Positions 46,611 through 55,267 of a stretch of 64,000 nt of DNA are shown one piece after another. The first letter of the stretch is position 1, and every line of letters starts with the position of its first letter. Origin of the DNA: Pseudoxanthomonas sp. JBR18 (lineage in GTDB: Bacteria; Pseudomonadota; Gammaproteobacteria; Xanthomonadales; Xanthomonadaceae); contig NZ_CP116339.1 in assembly GCF_028198165.1 (NCBI RefSeq), forward strand, positions 1,681,001 to 1,745,000, read 5' to 3'. Under the pieces are notes generated by a model, which ran no database searches, was not told where the DNA came from, and saw only the letters and a list, made by a program, of their open reading frames with translations. The translations under genes were made by a program, and so were the position numbers.

Positions 46611-48194
46611 ATGCAACCTGACACCCTGATCCTTGGCGGACTGATCGCCGCCGTCCTCGTCCTGCAACTGGTGCTGCTGTTCCGCCGCAACGCCAACACT
46701 AGCCTGGAGCAGGCCCTGCGCGAGGAGCAGCGTATCGGCCGTGGCGAGCTGCGCGAGCAGCTCGAAGGCCTGGGCCGCCAGCAGGAGGCGCGGCTGGACC
46801 TGTTCGCGCGCAACCTCACCGACCTGTCCACCCGCACCGACGCGCGCCTGGACCAGCTGCGCGAGGCCCTGGGCGAGGACGCGCGCAAGGCACGCGAGGA
46901 GGGCGCGCTGTCCCAACAGCGCACCGCCGACCTGCTCGGCGCGCGCCTGCAGGACATGCGCACCCAGCTGGAGGCCTTCGGCCAGCAGCAGGAAACGCGC
47001 ATCGTCGCCTTCGGCCAGCAGCTGGCCGAGCTGATCGCCCGCACCGATACGCACATGGCCGCCCTGCGCGAGCAGCTGGCCGAGGATGGCCGCAAGGCAC
47101 GCGCCGAGAGCGGCGAATCGCTGGCGCGTTTCAGCGAGCAGCAGGGCCTGCGCCTGGTCGAGCTGACCCAGCGCAACGAGGCGCGCATCGCCGAGATGCG
47201 CACCACACTGGACGAGCAACTGCAGCGCCTGCAGGCCGACAACGCCGCCCGCCTGGAGCAGATGCGCGTGACCGTGGACGAGAAGCTCCAGGGCACGCTC
47301 AACGAGCGCCTGGATGCCTCCTTCAAGCTGGTCTCCGAGCGCCTGGAGCAGGTCCAGCGCGGCCTGGGCGAGATGCAGCAGCTGGCCACCGGCGTGGGCG
47401 ACCTCAAGCGGGTGCTGACCAACGTCAAGTCGCGCGGCGGCTGGGGCGAGGTGCAGCTGGAGAACATCCTCGAGCAGACCCTCACCGCCGAGCAGTACGG
47501 GCGCAGCGTCAAGCTGCGCGCGGACAGCAACGAGATGGTGGACTTCGCCGTGCGCCTGCCCGGGCGCGGCGACCACGATGCGCCGGTGTGGCTGCCGATG
47601 GATTCCAAGTTCCCGCACGAAGACTACGAGCGCCTGCTCGACGCACAGGAGGCCGGCGACCTGGACGCCGTGCGTGCGAGCGGCACGCAGCTGGAGCGCG
47701 CCATCCGCCTGCAGGCCAAGTCCATCGGCGACAAGTACATCACCCCGCCGCAGACCACCGATTTCGCGGTGATGTTCCTGCCCACCGAAGGGCTCTACGC
47801 CGAGGTCATCCGCCGCCCTGGGCTGGTGGATCTGCTGCAGCGCGAGCACCGCGTGGTCATCGCCGGACCGACGACGGTCACCGCCCTGCTCAACAGCCTG
47901 CAGATGGGCTTTCGCACCCTGGCCATCGAGCAGCGCTCCAGCGAGGTGTGGGCGCTGCTGGGCGCGGTGAAGGGCGAGTTCGGCAAGTTCGCCGGCATCC
48001 TGGAAAAGGCCGAGAAGCAGATCACCACCGTCGGCCGCAGCCTGGGCGAGGCCAGCCGCAAGACCCGCACCATCCAGCGCAAGCTGCGCGGCGTGGAAAG
48101 CCTCGGCGCGCCGGAGTCGCAGGCCCTGCTGGGCGATCTGGGTGCTGACGCTGATGACGAATCAGCGACGACCGGTGAAGAAGCGGAGGGCTGA
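46611..48194 (+). CDS. rmuC: DNA recombination protein RmuC
   Basis: A 527-aa protein with an N-terminal membrane anchor (about 6-26), a very long coiled coil (about 35-270, with repeated LxxRxDxRLxQLRE heptads) and the RmuC nuclease-like domain (about 275-470, GVGDLKRVLTNVKSRGGWGE, LPMDSKFPHEDYERLLDA, VMFLPTEGLYAEVIRRPGL). RmuC limits DNA inversion at short inverted repeats and is proposed to be a PD-(D/E)xK-type nuclease. The acidic Ala-rich tail is normal. Confidence 0.93.
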   Translation: MQPDTLILGGLIAAVLVLQLVLLFRRNANTSLEQALREEQRIGRGELREQLEGLGRQQEARLDLFARNLTDLSTRTDARLDQLREALGEDARKAREEGALSQQRTADLLGARLQDMRTQLEAFGQQQETRIVAFGQQLAELIARTDTHMAALREQLAEDGRKARAESGESLARFSEQQGLRLVELTQRNEARIAEMRTTLDEQLQRLQADNAARLEQMRVTVDEKLQGTLNERLDASFKLVSERLEQVQRGLGEMQQLATGVGDLKRVLTNVKSRGGWGEVQLENILEQTLTAEQYGRSVKLRADSNEMVDFAVRLPGRGDHDAPVWLPMDSKFPHEDYERLLDAQEAGDLDAVRASGTQLERAIRLQAKSIGDKYITPPQTTDFAVMFLPTEGLYAEVIRRPGLVDLLQREHRVVIAGPTTVTALLNSLQMGFRTLAIEQRSSEVWALLGAVKGEFGKFAGILEKAEKQITTVGRSLGEASRKTRTIQRKLRGVESLGAPESQALLGDLGADADDESATTGEEAEG

Positions 48195-48319
48195 GCGATA
48201 TCAACAAGCTGTTGCGTTGACCGACCGAATCGGCAGCCGACAGCGGCCGTTACACCCTCACGGAAAGCATCCGGCCATCGTCAGTGTCGCGGTGCACAAG
48301 ATGCTGCTAAGCAGTATTC

Positions 48320-48961
48320 CTAGAGCGCGCCATATGCATCTAAGAACTCCTGTTTCTCAGTGTTGCACAGCGTTCTACGCGCCTGACCAGCGGCCAGACC
48401 GTAATACATCGCACAGTTCACATCGCCGTAGTATTCCGCGGTGACCTGAAATCCAAGCGCGTGACCGAATTCGTGAAGCATGGACGATTCGAAATCAAAT
48501 TGATCACCGGGAACATTGCTTGAGGTTAAGCAATAAAAGCCGCCGTCATCCGCATAAGCTGGGTCGAGCCGCGAGCTGATCACGAAGATGTCAGCATTGA
48601 TGATGGTGCCACCGCCTGGATCCCTCAAAATACGGGTCTTCATCAACGCAGTGGGAGATGGAAGATTTGGCGCGTCTTCCACCGTAATGTATTGGTAGTT
48701 GAAGGCCTGTGTTTGGTCTTGGACGCGTGGGTAGGTGTAGAAAAGGTCTGCTGCGATCGCAAAGCTGGCGTTCACCGCGTTCCAAGAATTTGATGCTCCC
48801 AGACTGGCAAATGCGCATCCAGCGTTGGTGATTGAATCGTGAAAGCCCTGCCGGATGCCTTGTCCAGGCCACTGAGCTTCATTGACGGGTCCTGCAGCCA
48901 AAGCGCTGTTCATTGCAAATGTCATGGCCAAGCCAAAAGTAATAGATAGCTTCCTTTCCAT
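48320..48961 (-). CDS. secreted metzincin-like protein
   Basis: A 213-aa secreted protein (signal peptide about 1-22, NSALAAG). The zinc signature SSMLHEFGHALGFQV provides HExxH and the metzincin glycine, and about 15 residues on CAMYYG could be the Met-turn. However the third ligand, usually His or Asp three residues after the Gly, is Val, so zinc binding may differ or the site may be inactive. Base use is more AT-rich than the neighbours. It follows the next gene after only 11 bases, so the two form an operon of foreign look. Confidence 0.65.
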   Translation of the reverse strand: MERKLSITFGLAMTFAMNSALAAGPVNEAQWPGQGIRQGFHDSITNAGCAFASLGASNSWNAVNASFAIAADLFYTYPRVQDQTQAFNYQYITVEDAPNLPSPTALMKTRILRDPGGGTIINADIFVISSRLDPAYADDGGFYCLTSSNVPGDQFDFESSMLHEFGHALGFQVTAEYYGDVNCAMYYGLAAGQARRTLCNTEKQEFLDAYGAL

Positions 48962-48972
48962 TTGAATTTTCC

Positions 48973-49839
48973 TCAGTCCTTTGAGTGAAGCGCATCGCTT
49001 TGTGCGTCGGAGACGCGAACGACCTCGGCAACCGATCGAAACGCACCGCCAAAAATAGGGTCGCTCGAACGATGCAAGAGAGCGTTGTCATCGTCCAGCT
49101 GATACGCAGAGAATAGGGACGCACTTTCTTGAGTTGCAGGGTTCTTGCCCGATTCAATGACGAGTTGCTGATACCAGTTCTTGGAAAGGATCAGCAGGTA
49201 GATATCGTTCGGGACCACTGAAAGCTCCGAGGTTACCGTTAGGATCGTCCCATCGGGGTTGGTTCCTGACCGTAACGGGATGCTTATCTCATCTCCCTGC
49301 AAGGAGGTTCCCTTGATGCTTTTCATTACTTCAAAACGCAGTTCCGAAAGGTATCCATCTTGTCTGGTGGATTGAATCGGATCAGGAAATGCTCGGGCTA
49401 CAACCACAGTATCAGCAAGCAGCACTTGCTCTTGAGGCGTCGACGATGCAGAGAACACATGGTGAGCAACCTCGGCAAGATCTATTCCGGCCCGTCTTGC
49501 GATGGCGACATCTGATGCATCGAACCCAAGCGCAGCAAGATTTATTGCTGTCTCGTTGATGGTGATGTTCTGAAATTGTGCACGCCTTTCAGCGATGGCC
49601 TGAGATTGAACTCGCTTGGTTGCGGGGAAGTTGAATGAGCTTGCATCAAGCTTAGTGGCGCGAAAGCTCTCGTAATTGTCAGCTTTGCCGCGAGCCTCCA
49701 ATGCTTTGATTCGCATCAGCTGTTGGTTGCTGCGCTCTGCCGCGTAGCGCTCAGATGCCTGCGGTGAGCTAAGTAGACTTTGACCAGATGCAGAAGCGAC
49801 CGCCGCGAAAGAGCAAGCGATGAGAATCATGGCCTTCAT
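48973..49839 (-). CDS. secreted hypothetical protein, partner of the metzincin-like gene
   Basis: A 288-aa protein with a signal peptide (MKAMILIACSFAAVASASGQ). The first part is helical and Gln/Arg-rich, with a strand-rich second half (ELRFEVMKSIKGTSLQGDEI, LSVVPNDIYLLILSKNWYQQ). No family recognised, although the second half reads like a small beta-sandwich. Lower GC than its surroundings. Being first in an operon with a protease-like gene it might be a chaperone, inhibitor or substrate, but this is only position. Confidence 0.6.
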   Translation of the reverse strand: MKAMILIACSFAAVASASGQSLLSSPQASERYAAERSNQQLMRIKALEARGKADNYESFRATKLDASSFNFPATKRVQSQAIAERRAQFQNITINETAINLAALGFDASDVAIARRAGIDLAEVAHHVFSASSTPQEQVLLADTVVVARAFPDPIQSTRQDGYLSELRFEVMKSIKGTSLQGDEISIPLRSGTNPDGTILTVTSELSVVPNDIYLLILSKNWYQQLVIESGKNPATQESASLFSAYQLDDDNALLHRSSDPIFGGAFRSVAEVVRVSDAQSDALHSKD

Positions 49840-50231
49840 ATCCCATTCCCTTGGAAGTTGTACTTCTGGGAAGATTCTGAAACTCCTCTAGCGCTGTCTG
49901 GGATTTCTGTCAATAAAATGCGGGCTAATCGAATTGCTTTTTTCCTATAACCTAGTCTTAAGGCGTCTTCGAAGAAGCTGCTCAAGCCAACCGATCGTCG
50001 ATAGTCGATAGTCGATAGTCGAGCCAGTCCATGTGAGCATTTGGCCGCTTTCTGTCTTTCCGGATCTGAACATCGTCCCGTTCCTGCAGAGCTGTAGCTT
50101 CCGGAGCTCAGTACGGTACGCGAGGCAATCGTACCCGTAGACACACGATTCCCACGCCGCGCTAACACCTGACGCTGCGCTGCGTGCTTAGACTGCGCGG
50201 CCAGTCTTTCTCCTACCTTGGGCTCCCGCCA
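49840..50231. other. intergenic region with tandem repeat
   Basis: About 390 bases between the low-GC pair and the glutathione peroxidase gene. It contains three tandem GTCGATA units (about 49997-50017) and no convincing gene; the minus-strand frame through it has no family likeness. The promoters of both flanking units must lie here, but I could not fix them. Confidence 0.5.
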
Positions 50232-50774
50232 ATGACCAGCCTGTACGACCTCCCCCTCAAGACCATCGAAGACCAGCCGGCGACGCTGGGCGACTACCGC
50301 GGCAAGGTGCTGCTGGTGGTCAACGTCGCCTCAAAGTGCGGCCTGACCAAGCAGTACGCCGGGCTTGAGGCGCTGTATCGCGCCAAGCAGGACGCCGGGC
50401 TGGAAGTGCTGGGTTTCCCGGCCAACAACTTCAAGGAGCAGGAGCCGGGCAGCAACGCCGAGATCGCCAGCTTCTGCAGCACCGAATACGACGTGACCTT
50501 CCCGCTGTTCTCCAAGATCTCCGTGGCCGGCAACGCGGTGCATCCGCTCTACCAGGCGCTGGTCAACGCCCAGCCGGTGGCCACCGGCGAAGGCCCGATG
50601 CGCGACAGGCTCAAGAGCCTGGACATCAAGGTCAACCCGGCGCCGGGCGTGCTGTGGAACTTCGAGAAGTTCCTCATCGGCCGCGATGGCCGGGTGGTGG
50701 GCCGCTTCGCCCCGGACGTGGAGGCCGACGACCCGCGTCTGGTCGAGGCCGTGGACGCGGCGCTGGCCGGCTGA
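50232..50774 (+). CDS. glutathione peroxidase family protein
   Basis: A 180-aa thioredoxin-fold peroxidase. The peroxidatic cysteine is in VVNVASKCGLTKQYAGLEAL, the second motif reads LGFPANNFKEQEPGS (Ala-Asn where animal enzymes have Cys-Asn) and the catalytic Trp is in LWNFEKFLIGRDG. Such cysteine-type bacterial enzymes usually use thioredoxin and reduce peroxides or lipid hydroperoxides. The ATG at 50232 begins the conserved SLYDLPLKTI. A strong terminator follows. Confidence 0.92.
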   Translation: MTSLYDLPLKTIEDQPATLGDYRGKVLLVVNVASKCGLTKQYAGLEALYRAKQDAGLEVLGFPANNFKEQEPGSNAEIASFCSTEYDVTFPLFSKISVAGNAVHPLYQALVNAQPVATGEGPMRDRLKSLDIKVNPAPGVLWNFEKFLIGRDGRVVGRFAPDVEADDPRLVEAVDAALAG

Positions 50775-50795
50775 GCATCCGGCTGGCCCGATCAT

Positions 50796-50828
50796 GAAAA
50801 AGGCCGCCTGGACAGGCGGCCTTTTCTC
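50796..50828. terminator. bidirectional rho-independent terminator
   Basis: AAAAAGGCCGCC and GGCGGCCTTTT form a nine-pair stem around TGGACA with A-run and T-run flanks, placed between the convergent glutathione peroxidase and mlaA genes, so it can end both transcripts. Confidence 0.9.
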
Positions 50829-50860
50829 TTTCCTGGAATCCGGTGTTCGCGGCGGGCAGC

Positions 50861-51883
50861 TCAGCCGCCGCCGGCGGGGAACACCGTCGGCATGGCGTCC
50901 ATCGGCACGGTCGGGTTGCCCTCGTCCTCCAGCAGATACGGCGGCAGGTCGCTGTTCTTGTCCTTGTTGCGCTGGCCGGCGTCGTCGATTTGGTAGTTGC
51001 GGCGCTGCAGCCAGCCATCGCGGAACAGCGCGTACTCGTCCAGTGCGCCGGCGCGCAGCGCGTCCAGCGACATCAGCTGGGTGCGCACGTCCACCAGCTG
51101 CAGGCCCTGCAGGAAGATGCGGGCCTTGTCGTTTTCCACCCGCTGCACCGGCGAGAACGGGGCGTCGCCCACCAGGCCGAAGGTGTCGCGCACCGTGCGC
51201 GGCCCGAACAGCGGCAGCTCCACGTAGCGCGACTGCCGCCAGCCCCAGACCGCCAGGGTCTGACCGAAGTCTTCGCTGTCGTTAGGCACGTTGTCGCGGC
51301 TGGCCGGATCGAAGATGCCGGCCACGCCGACGGTGGTGTTGATCAAAAACCGCCCCAGCGCGTCCCAGGCTTCGCCCGGCTTGCCCTGCAGCAGGCTGTT
51401 GACCACCGTCAGCGGCTGGCCGAGGTTGTCGAAGAAGTTGGTCACCCCGTTGCGCACCGGGCGCGGCACCACCTTGACGTAGGCGGTGGCCAGCGGCTTG
51501 GCGACAAAACGGTCCACGCCGTTGTTGAAGCGGTGGACCTTGCGGTTCCACTTTTCCCACGGGTCGTAGCTGGGCGGTGCGCCCGGCGCCGGCGGCGGCA
51601 GGGTGGGATCGGCCACCGGATCGTAGGGCGAGCTGCCGTAGATGGCGCCGTAGTCCTGCTCTGCGGCGGTCGGTGCAGGCGCTGGCGCGCCGGCGACCGC
51701 CTCCGGGGCGGAGGCCTGCGGCGCAGCCGGCGTCGGATCGGACACGGCAGCGGCCGGTGCCGGTGCATCAGCGGGAGCCACCACCTCAGAGGCCGGTGGC
51801 GCGGAGGCGACCGGCTTGTTGGAGGCGCAGGCGCCCAGCAGGGCGCTGATCAGCAGGACGGGGACAACACGCAGCGTTTTCAT
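50861..51883 (-). CDS. mlaA: MlaA (VacJ) outer-membrane lipoprotein
   Basis: A 340-aa lipoprotein: signal peptide with lipobox LLGAC (C19), a long Ala/Pro-rich linker (about 25-95, longer than in E. coli) and the MlaA domain (DPWEKWNRKVHRFNNGVDRF, RNGVTNFFDNLGQPLTVVN, LGRFLINTTVGVAGIFDPA, EDFGQTLAVWG). It sits in the outer membrane and passes misplaced phospholipids to MlaC. It is the last gene of the mla operon here. Confidence 0.95.
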   Translation of the reverse strand: MKTLRVVPVLLISALLGACASNKPVASAPPASEVVAPADAPAPAAAVSDPTPAAPQASAPEAVAGAPAPAPTAAEQDYGAIYGSSPYDPVADPTLPPPAPGAPPSYDPWEKWNRKVHRFNNGVDRFVAKPLATAYVKVVPRPVRNGVTNFFDNLGQPLTVVNSLLQGKPGEAWDALGRFLINTTVGVAGIFDPASRDNVPNDSEDFGQTLAVWGWRQSRYVELPLFGPRTVRDTFGLVGDAPFSPVQRVENDKARIFLQGLQLVDVRTQLMSLDALRAGALDEYALFRDGWLQRRNYQIDDAGQRNKDKNSDLPPYLLEDEGNPTVPMDAMPTVFPAGGG

Positions 51884-51936
51884 TTCCAAGTTCCCTATGG
51901 GAGGCACGCCCCCGGTGGGGGGACATGCAGGGCCGA

Positions 51937-52248
51937 TCAAGCCGGCCGTAGCGCGGGCACGTAGTCCAACGCGGGGGTCAAGCGATAGGCCGCGCACAGC
52001 TCGGCCAGTCCAGTGGGTGCGCCGTCCACCTGCACCTCGCTGGCACCGCCGGCACGCAGACGCGTGGCGGCGGCGACCAGCAGGGCCAGCCCGGCGCTGT
52101 CCACCGAGGCGACCGCGGTCAGGTCCAGCCGCCGCGCACCGTCCAGTGCGCGTTGCGTGGCCGGCCACAGGGCCTGGGCGGCGGCACGGTCCAACGCCCC
52201 GGTGAACACCAGGGCATCGCCGTCACGCTGGACCGTGGGCTGGCTCAT
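51937..52248 (-). CDS. mlaB: MlaB STAS-domain subunit
   Basis: A 103-aa single STAS domain (ALVFTGALDRAAAQALWPAT, RLDLTAVASVDSAGLALLVA with the conserved serine). In the Mla complex it binds the ATPase MlaF and stabilises it. The gene lies between mlaC and mlaA, seven bases after mlaC. Confidence 0.88.
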   Translation of the reverse strand: MSQPTVQRDGDALVFTGALDRAAAQALWPATQRALDGARRLDLTAVASVDSAGLALLVAAATRLRAGGASEVQVDGAPTGLAELCAAYRLTPALDYVPALRPA

Positions 52249-52255
52249 GCGCGGA

Positions 52256-52915
52256 TCAACGGCCGCCGTTGCTGCCAGCGGCCTGCAGGCGCCCGGCGCG
52301 CAGATCGGCGGTCACCTGCTGGATGGACTTCTGCCGCAGCGGGGCGTCGAACTGGTTCTTGAAGGTCTGCACGTAGGAGATGCCCTCGACCATCACGTCG
52401 AAGATCTTCCACTGGCCGTTGACCTGGTGCAGCAGGTAGTCCACCGGCACCGGGTCGCCGGTCTCGCGCAGCATCTCGCTGGACACGCGCACGCCGCGGT
52501 TGCCCGGCAGCGGGGTCTCGGACTTGATCCGCACGCGCAGGCGGCTGTTGAAGTCCAGCAGCGACTGGCCGTAGCGCGCGGTCAGGTTGTCGGCCAGCGC
52601 GTTGGCGAAGTCATTGACCTCCGCGTCCGAGGCGCCACGGCCGTGGATGCCCAGCACCAGCCGCGCGGCGTAGTTGCCGTCGAACGCGGTGTCGAACTCG
52701 GTCTTGACGAAGGACTTCAGCGCGGCCGGGTTGGCCTTGAACTCGGCCCGGCGGTTCTCCAGCGTGGTCAGCACGCGGGTGGAGTTGCTCAGCACCAGGG
52801 CGCTGGCCGAGCCCTGCGTGGGCGCGGCGGCGGTGGTCTGTGCGGCCAGGGCCACGGTGGGGGCCGTCGCGGCCAGGACGGCGGCCAGGGCCAGGGTCAT
52901 CATCGAACGTTTCAT
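52256..52915 (-). CDS. mlaC: MlaC periplasmic phospholipid carrier
   Basis: A 219-aa periplasmic protein with a signal peptide (about 1-25, ending VALAA). The MlaC/Ttg2D body contains FDTAFDGNYAARLVLG, FANALADNLTARYGQSLLDF and VDYLLHQVNGQWKIFDVMVE-like segments. It ferries phospholipid between MlaA and MlaFEDB. The start codon overlaps the end of mlaD (ATG at 52915 and mlaD stop at 52912). Confidence 0.94.
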   Translation of the reverse strand: MKRSMMTLALAAVLAATAPTVALAAQTTAAAPTQGSASALVLSNSTRVLTTLENRRAEFKANPAALKSFVKTEFDTAFDGNYAARLVLGIHGRGASDAEVNDFANALADNLTARYGQSLLDFNSRLRVRIKSETPLPGNRGVRVSSEMLRETGDPVPVDYLLHQVNGQWKIFDVMVEGISYVQTFKNQFDAPLRQKSIQQVTADLRAGRLQAAGSNGGR

Positions 52916-53448
52916 GGGGTCTCTCCCGTGGGGGCGGCGGGCGCATCGGGCGCGCTGTCCGAATCGTTGCCGGCGGGCTTGCCACCGCCGCTGAACATGT
53001 ATTTGCCGACCAGCTGCAGCAGATCCACCGCCGGTTGGGTGAAGGCGATCTCGTCGCCGGGCTTGAGCGGCTGCGGGTCACCGCCCGGCGACAGGCCGAT
53101 GTAGTTCTCGCCCAGCAGGCCGCTGGTGAAGATGCCCGCCGAGGTATCGCCCGGCAGGTCCTTGTACTTGCCGTCGATGCTCAGGGTCACCACCGACTCG
53201 AACTGCTTCGGGTCCAGGGTGATGTCGCTGACCTGACCGATCACCACCCCGCCGATCTTGACCGGCGCCTGCACGCGCAGCTGGCCCAGGTTGGTGAAGC
53301 GCGCCTTCAGTTCGTAATGGCCGCCACCGCCGAAGCCGAAGGAACGGTTGGTCGAGGCCAGCGCCAGCACCAGCAGCGAGGCCAGCGCCAGCAGCAGGAA
53401 GGCACCGACGGCGAATTCGAGTCGTGGTCCGCGTGCGGCCATGGTCAT
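52912..53448 (-). CDS. mlaD: MlaD MCE-domain subunit
   Basis: A 178-aa inner-membrane protein: one N-terminal helix (about 10-32) and a single MCE domain (YELKARFTNLGQLRVQAPVK, IGGVVIGQVSDI, TSGLLGENYIGLSPGG). MCE hexamers form the periplasmic pore of the Mla transporter. The tail is Gly/Ala/Pro-rich. It overlaps mlaC by four bases. Confidence 0.95.
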   Translation of the reverse strand: MTMAARGPRLEFAVGAFLLLALASLLVLALASTNRSFGFGGGGHYELKARFTNLGQLRVQAPVKIGGVVIGQVSDITLDPKQFESVVTLSIDGKYKDLPGDTSAGIFTSGLLGENYIGLSPGGDPQPLKPGDEIAFTQPAVDLLQLVGKYMFSGGGKPAGNDSDSAPDAPAAPTGETP

Positions 53449-53511
53449 CTCACTCTTGAGTCTTCAGGTCGCGCTGCGTGGTGCGCCGCGACGGTTGGCA
53501 GGAGGCGCGCA

Positions 53512-54261
53512 TCACTGGAACAACAGCGCCGAGAGGACGAAATTGAGCATCAGCACCAGCAGCGAGCCGTTGACCACCGCGCGGGTGGTGGCCACCGAGG
53601 TGCCCTCGATGGTCGGCTCGGCATGGAAGCCGACATAGGAAGCGACCAACGCCGCCACGCCGCCGAACACCGCCGACTTGAGCAGGGCCACGCCGAAATC
53701 GTCCCAGGCATCCACACTGCCCTGCAGCGCCGACCAGAACGTGCCGTTGTCCAGGCCCAGCACCTTGACCGCCTCGAACCAGCTGGCGCTGATCGCCAGC
53801 GAGCAGAAGAAGCCGGTCAGCAGCGGCACGGTCAGCACCGCGGCCCAGAACCGCGGCGCCACGGCCTTGGCGATCGGGTCGATGGCCATCAGCTCCAGCG
53901 CCTTGATCTGGTCGGTGGCGCGCATCAGGCCCAGCTCGGCGGCGATGGAGCTGCCGGCGCGGCCGATGAAAAGCAGCGCGGTCAACACCGGGCCCAGTTC
54001 GCGATACAGCGACAGGCCCAGCAACGTGGACAACGCATCGGAGGCGCCGAAGGTGGTCAGGGTGCGGTAGCCCTGCAGGGTCAGCACCAGGCCAACGAAG
54101 GCGCCGCCGACCACGATGATCGGCAGCGAACGCGCGCCGATCTTGTAGATCTCGCGGGTCAGCTCGGCCCAGAAGTCGCGCGTGGGCACCGAGGCGCGCA
54201 GCACCGACAGCGAGAACAGCCCGGCGGCACCCAGTGATCGGATGGAGGTAGCGAAGGCCAT
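53512..54261 (-). CDS. mlaE: MlaE permease subunit
   Basis: A 249-aa permease with five to six helices and the MlaE family blocks LPIIVVGGAFVGLVLTLQGY, LYRELGPVLTALLFIGRAGS and ELGLMRATDQIKALELMAID. Dimerises in the inner membrane and couples to MlaF. Twelve bases separate it from mlaF; a 63-base gap separates it from mlaD. Confidence 0.96.
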   Translation of the reverse strand: MAFATSIRSLGAAGLFSLSVLRASVPTRDFWAELTREIYKIGARSLPIIVVGGAFVGLVLTLQGYRTLTTFGASDALSTLLGLSLYRELGPVLTALLFIGRAGSSIAAELGLMRATDQIKALELMAIDPIAKAVAPRFWAAVLTVPLLTGFFCSLAISASWFEAVKVLGLDNGTFWSALQGSVDAWDDFGVALLKSAVFGGVAALVASYVGFHAEPTIEGTSVATTRAVVNGSLLVLMLNFVLSALLFQ

Positions 54262-54273
54262 CAGGACATGCCC

Positions 54274-55062
54274 TTATGCGGCCCGCGCCGAGGCGGCGCT
54301 GTCGAAGGGGATCGGGCCATCGGGCGCGCCGCGCAGGAACTGCACCACCAGCGGATCCTCGCTGGCTTCCAGCTGCGCCGGCGTTCCGGAGAACACCAGC
54401 CCGCCGTTGGCGATCACCAGCGCCTGATCGCAGACCGGCAGGGTCTCGTGCACGTGGTGGCTGACGATGATGCTGGTCAGCCCCAGCGAATCGTTGAGCC
54501 GGCGGATCAGCGACATGATGACCCCCGAGGCGATCGGGTCCAGCCCGGTCAGCGGCTCGTCGTAGATCATCAGCGGCGGGTCCAGGGCCAGGGCGCGGGC
54601 CAGGGCCACGCGGCGGGCCATGCCGCCGGACAGCTCGCGCGGGTACAGGCCCTCAGCCGTGCGCAGGCCGACCGCGTTGAGCTTGAGGTCCACCAGCTGG
54701 TCGATCAGCGCCTCCGGCAGCCGGGTGTGTGCGCGCAGCGGCAGGGCGACGTTCTCGGCCACGGTCAGGTCGGTCAGCAGGCCATTGCCCTGCAGCAGCA
54801 CGCCGACGTTCTTGCGCAGCTCGCGCAGGGCGCGGGTGCCGCGCGGGATCGGCTGGCCGAACAGTTCCACCGTGCCGGCGGCCGGCACCAGCTCGCCGGT
54901 CAGCGCGGCCAGCAGCGTGGACTTGCCGCTGCCCGAAGGCCCCAGCACCGCGGTGACGCTGCCGCGCGGGGCCGACAGCGTGACATCGCGCAGGATCGCG
55001 CGCCCGCCGCGCTCCAGGCGCAGATTGGCAAGACGGATGGCGATGTCGTCGGACTGGGTCAT
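54274..55062 (-). CDS. mlaF: MlaF ATPase subunit
   Basis: A 262-aa ABC ATPase. Walker A GPSGSGKSTL, Q-loop VLLQGNGLLTDLTV, signature LSGGMARRVALARAL, Walker B LMIYDEPLTGLDP and H-loop IIVSHHVHE are intact. It is the first gene of mlaFEDCBA. The ATG at 55062 matches the family start; the spacer to recC is about 190 bases. Confidence 0.96.
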   Translation of the reverse strand: MTQSDDIAIRLANLRLERGGRAILRDVTLSAPRGSVTAVLGPSGSGKSTLLAALTGELVPAAGTVELFGQPIPRGTRALRELRKNVGVLLQGNGLLTDLTVAENVALPLRAHTRLPEALIDQLVDLKLNAVGLRTAEGLYPRELSGGMARRVALARALALDPPLMIYDEPLTGLDPIASGVIMSLIRRLNDSLGLTSIIVSHHVHETLPVCDQALVIANGGLVFSGTPAQLEASEDPLVVQFLRGAPDGPIPFDSAASARAA

Positions 55063-55267
55063 TGGGGAGCAGGTAGGGGCGGCCCACGGTAGGTGAGCAA
55101 AACGACGAAGCAGCTTCGTTGGCGCGCCCTGAATAAAACCGCACTGGTCAGTACGTTTATTGTGACAGATCGGACCGGTTGACCGGGATGGGCGGAAGTC
55201 ACGGTCTGCGGGACGCGCTGTTGCGCGCGTCTCGCGCGGCGCGACGGGCATGCCGCATCATGCCCGG

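Noticed and set aside
46085..47608. Long minus-strand frame extending rraB backwards across rmuC
   Set aside because: Only the last 119 codons match a family; the ATG at 46444 is the true start and the rest is antisense to rmuC.
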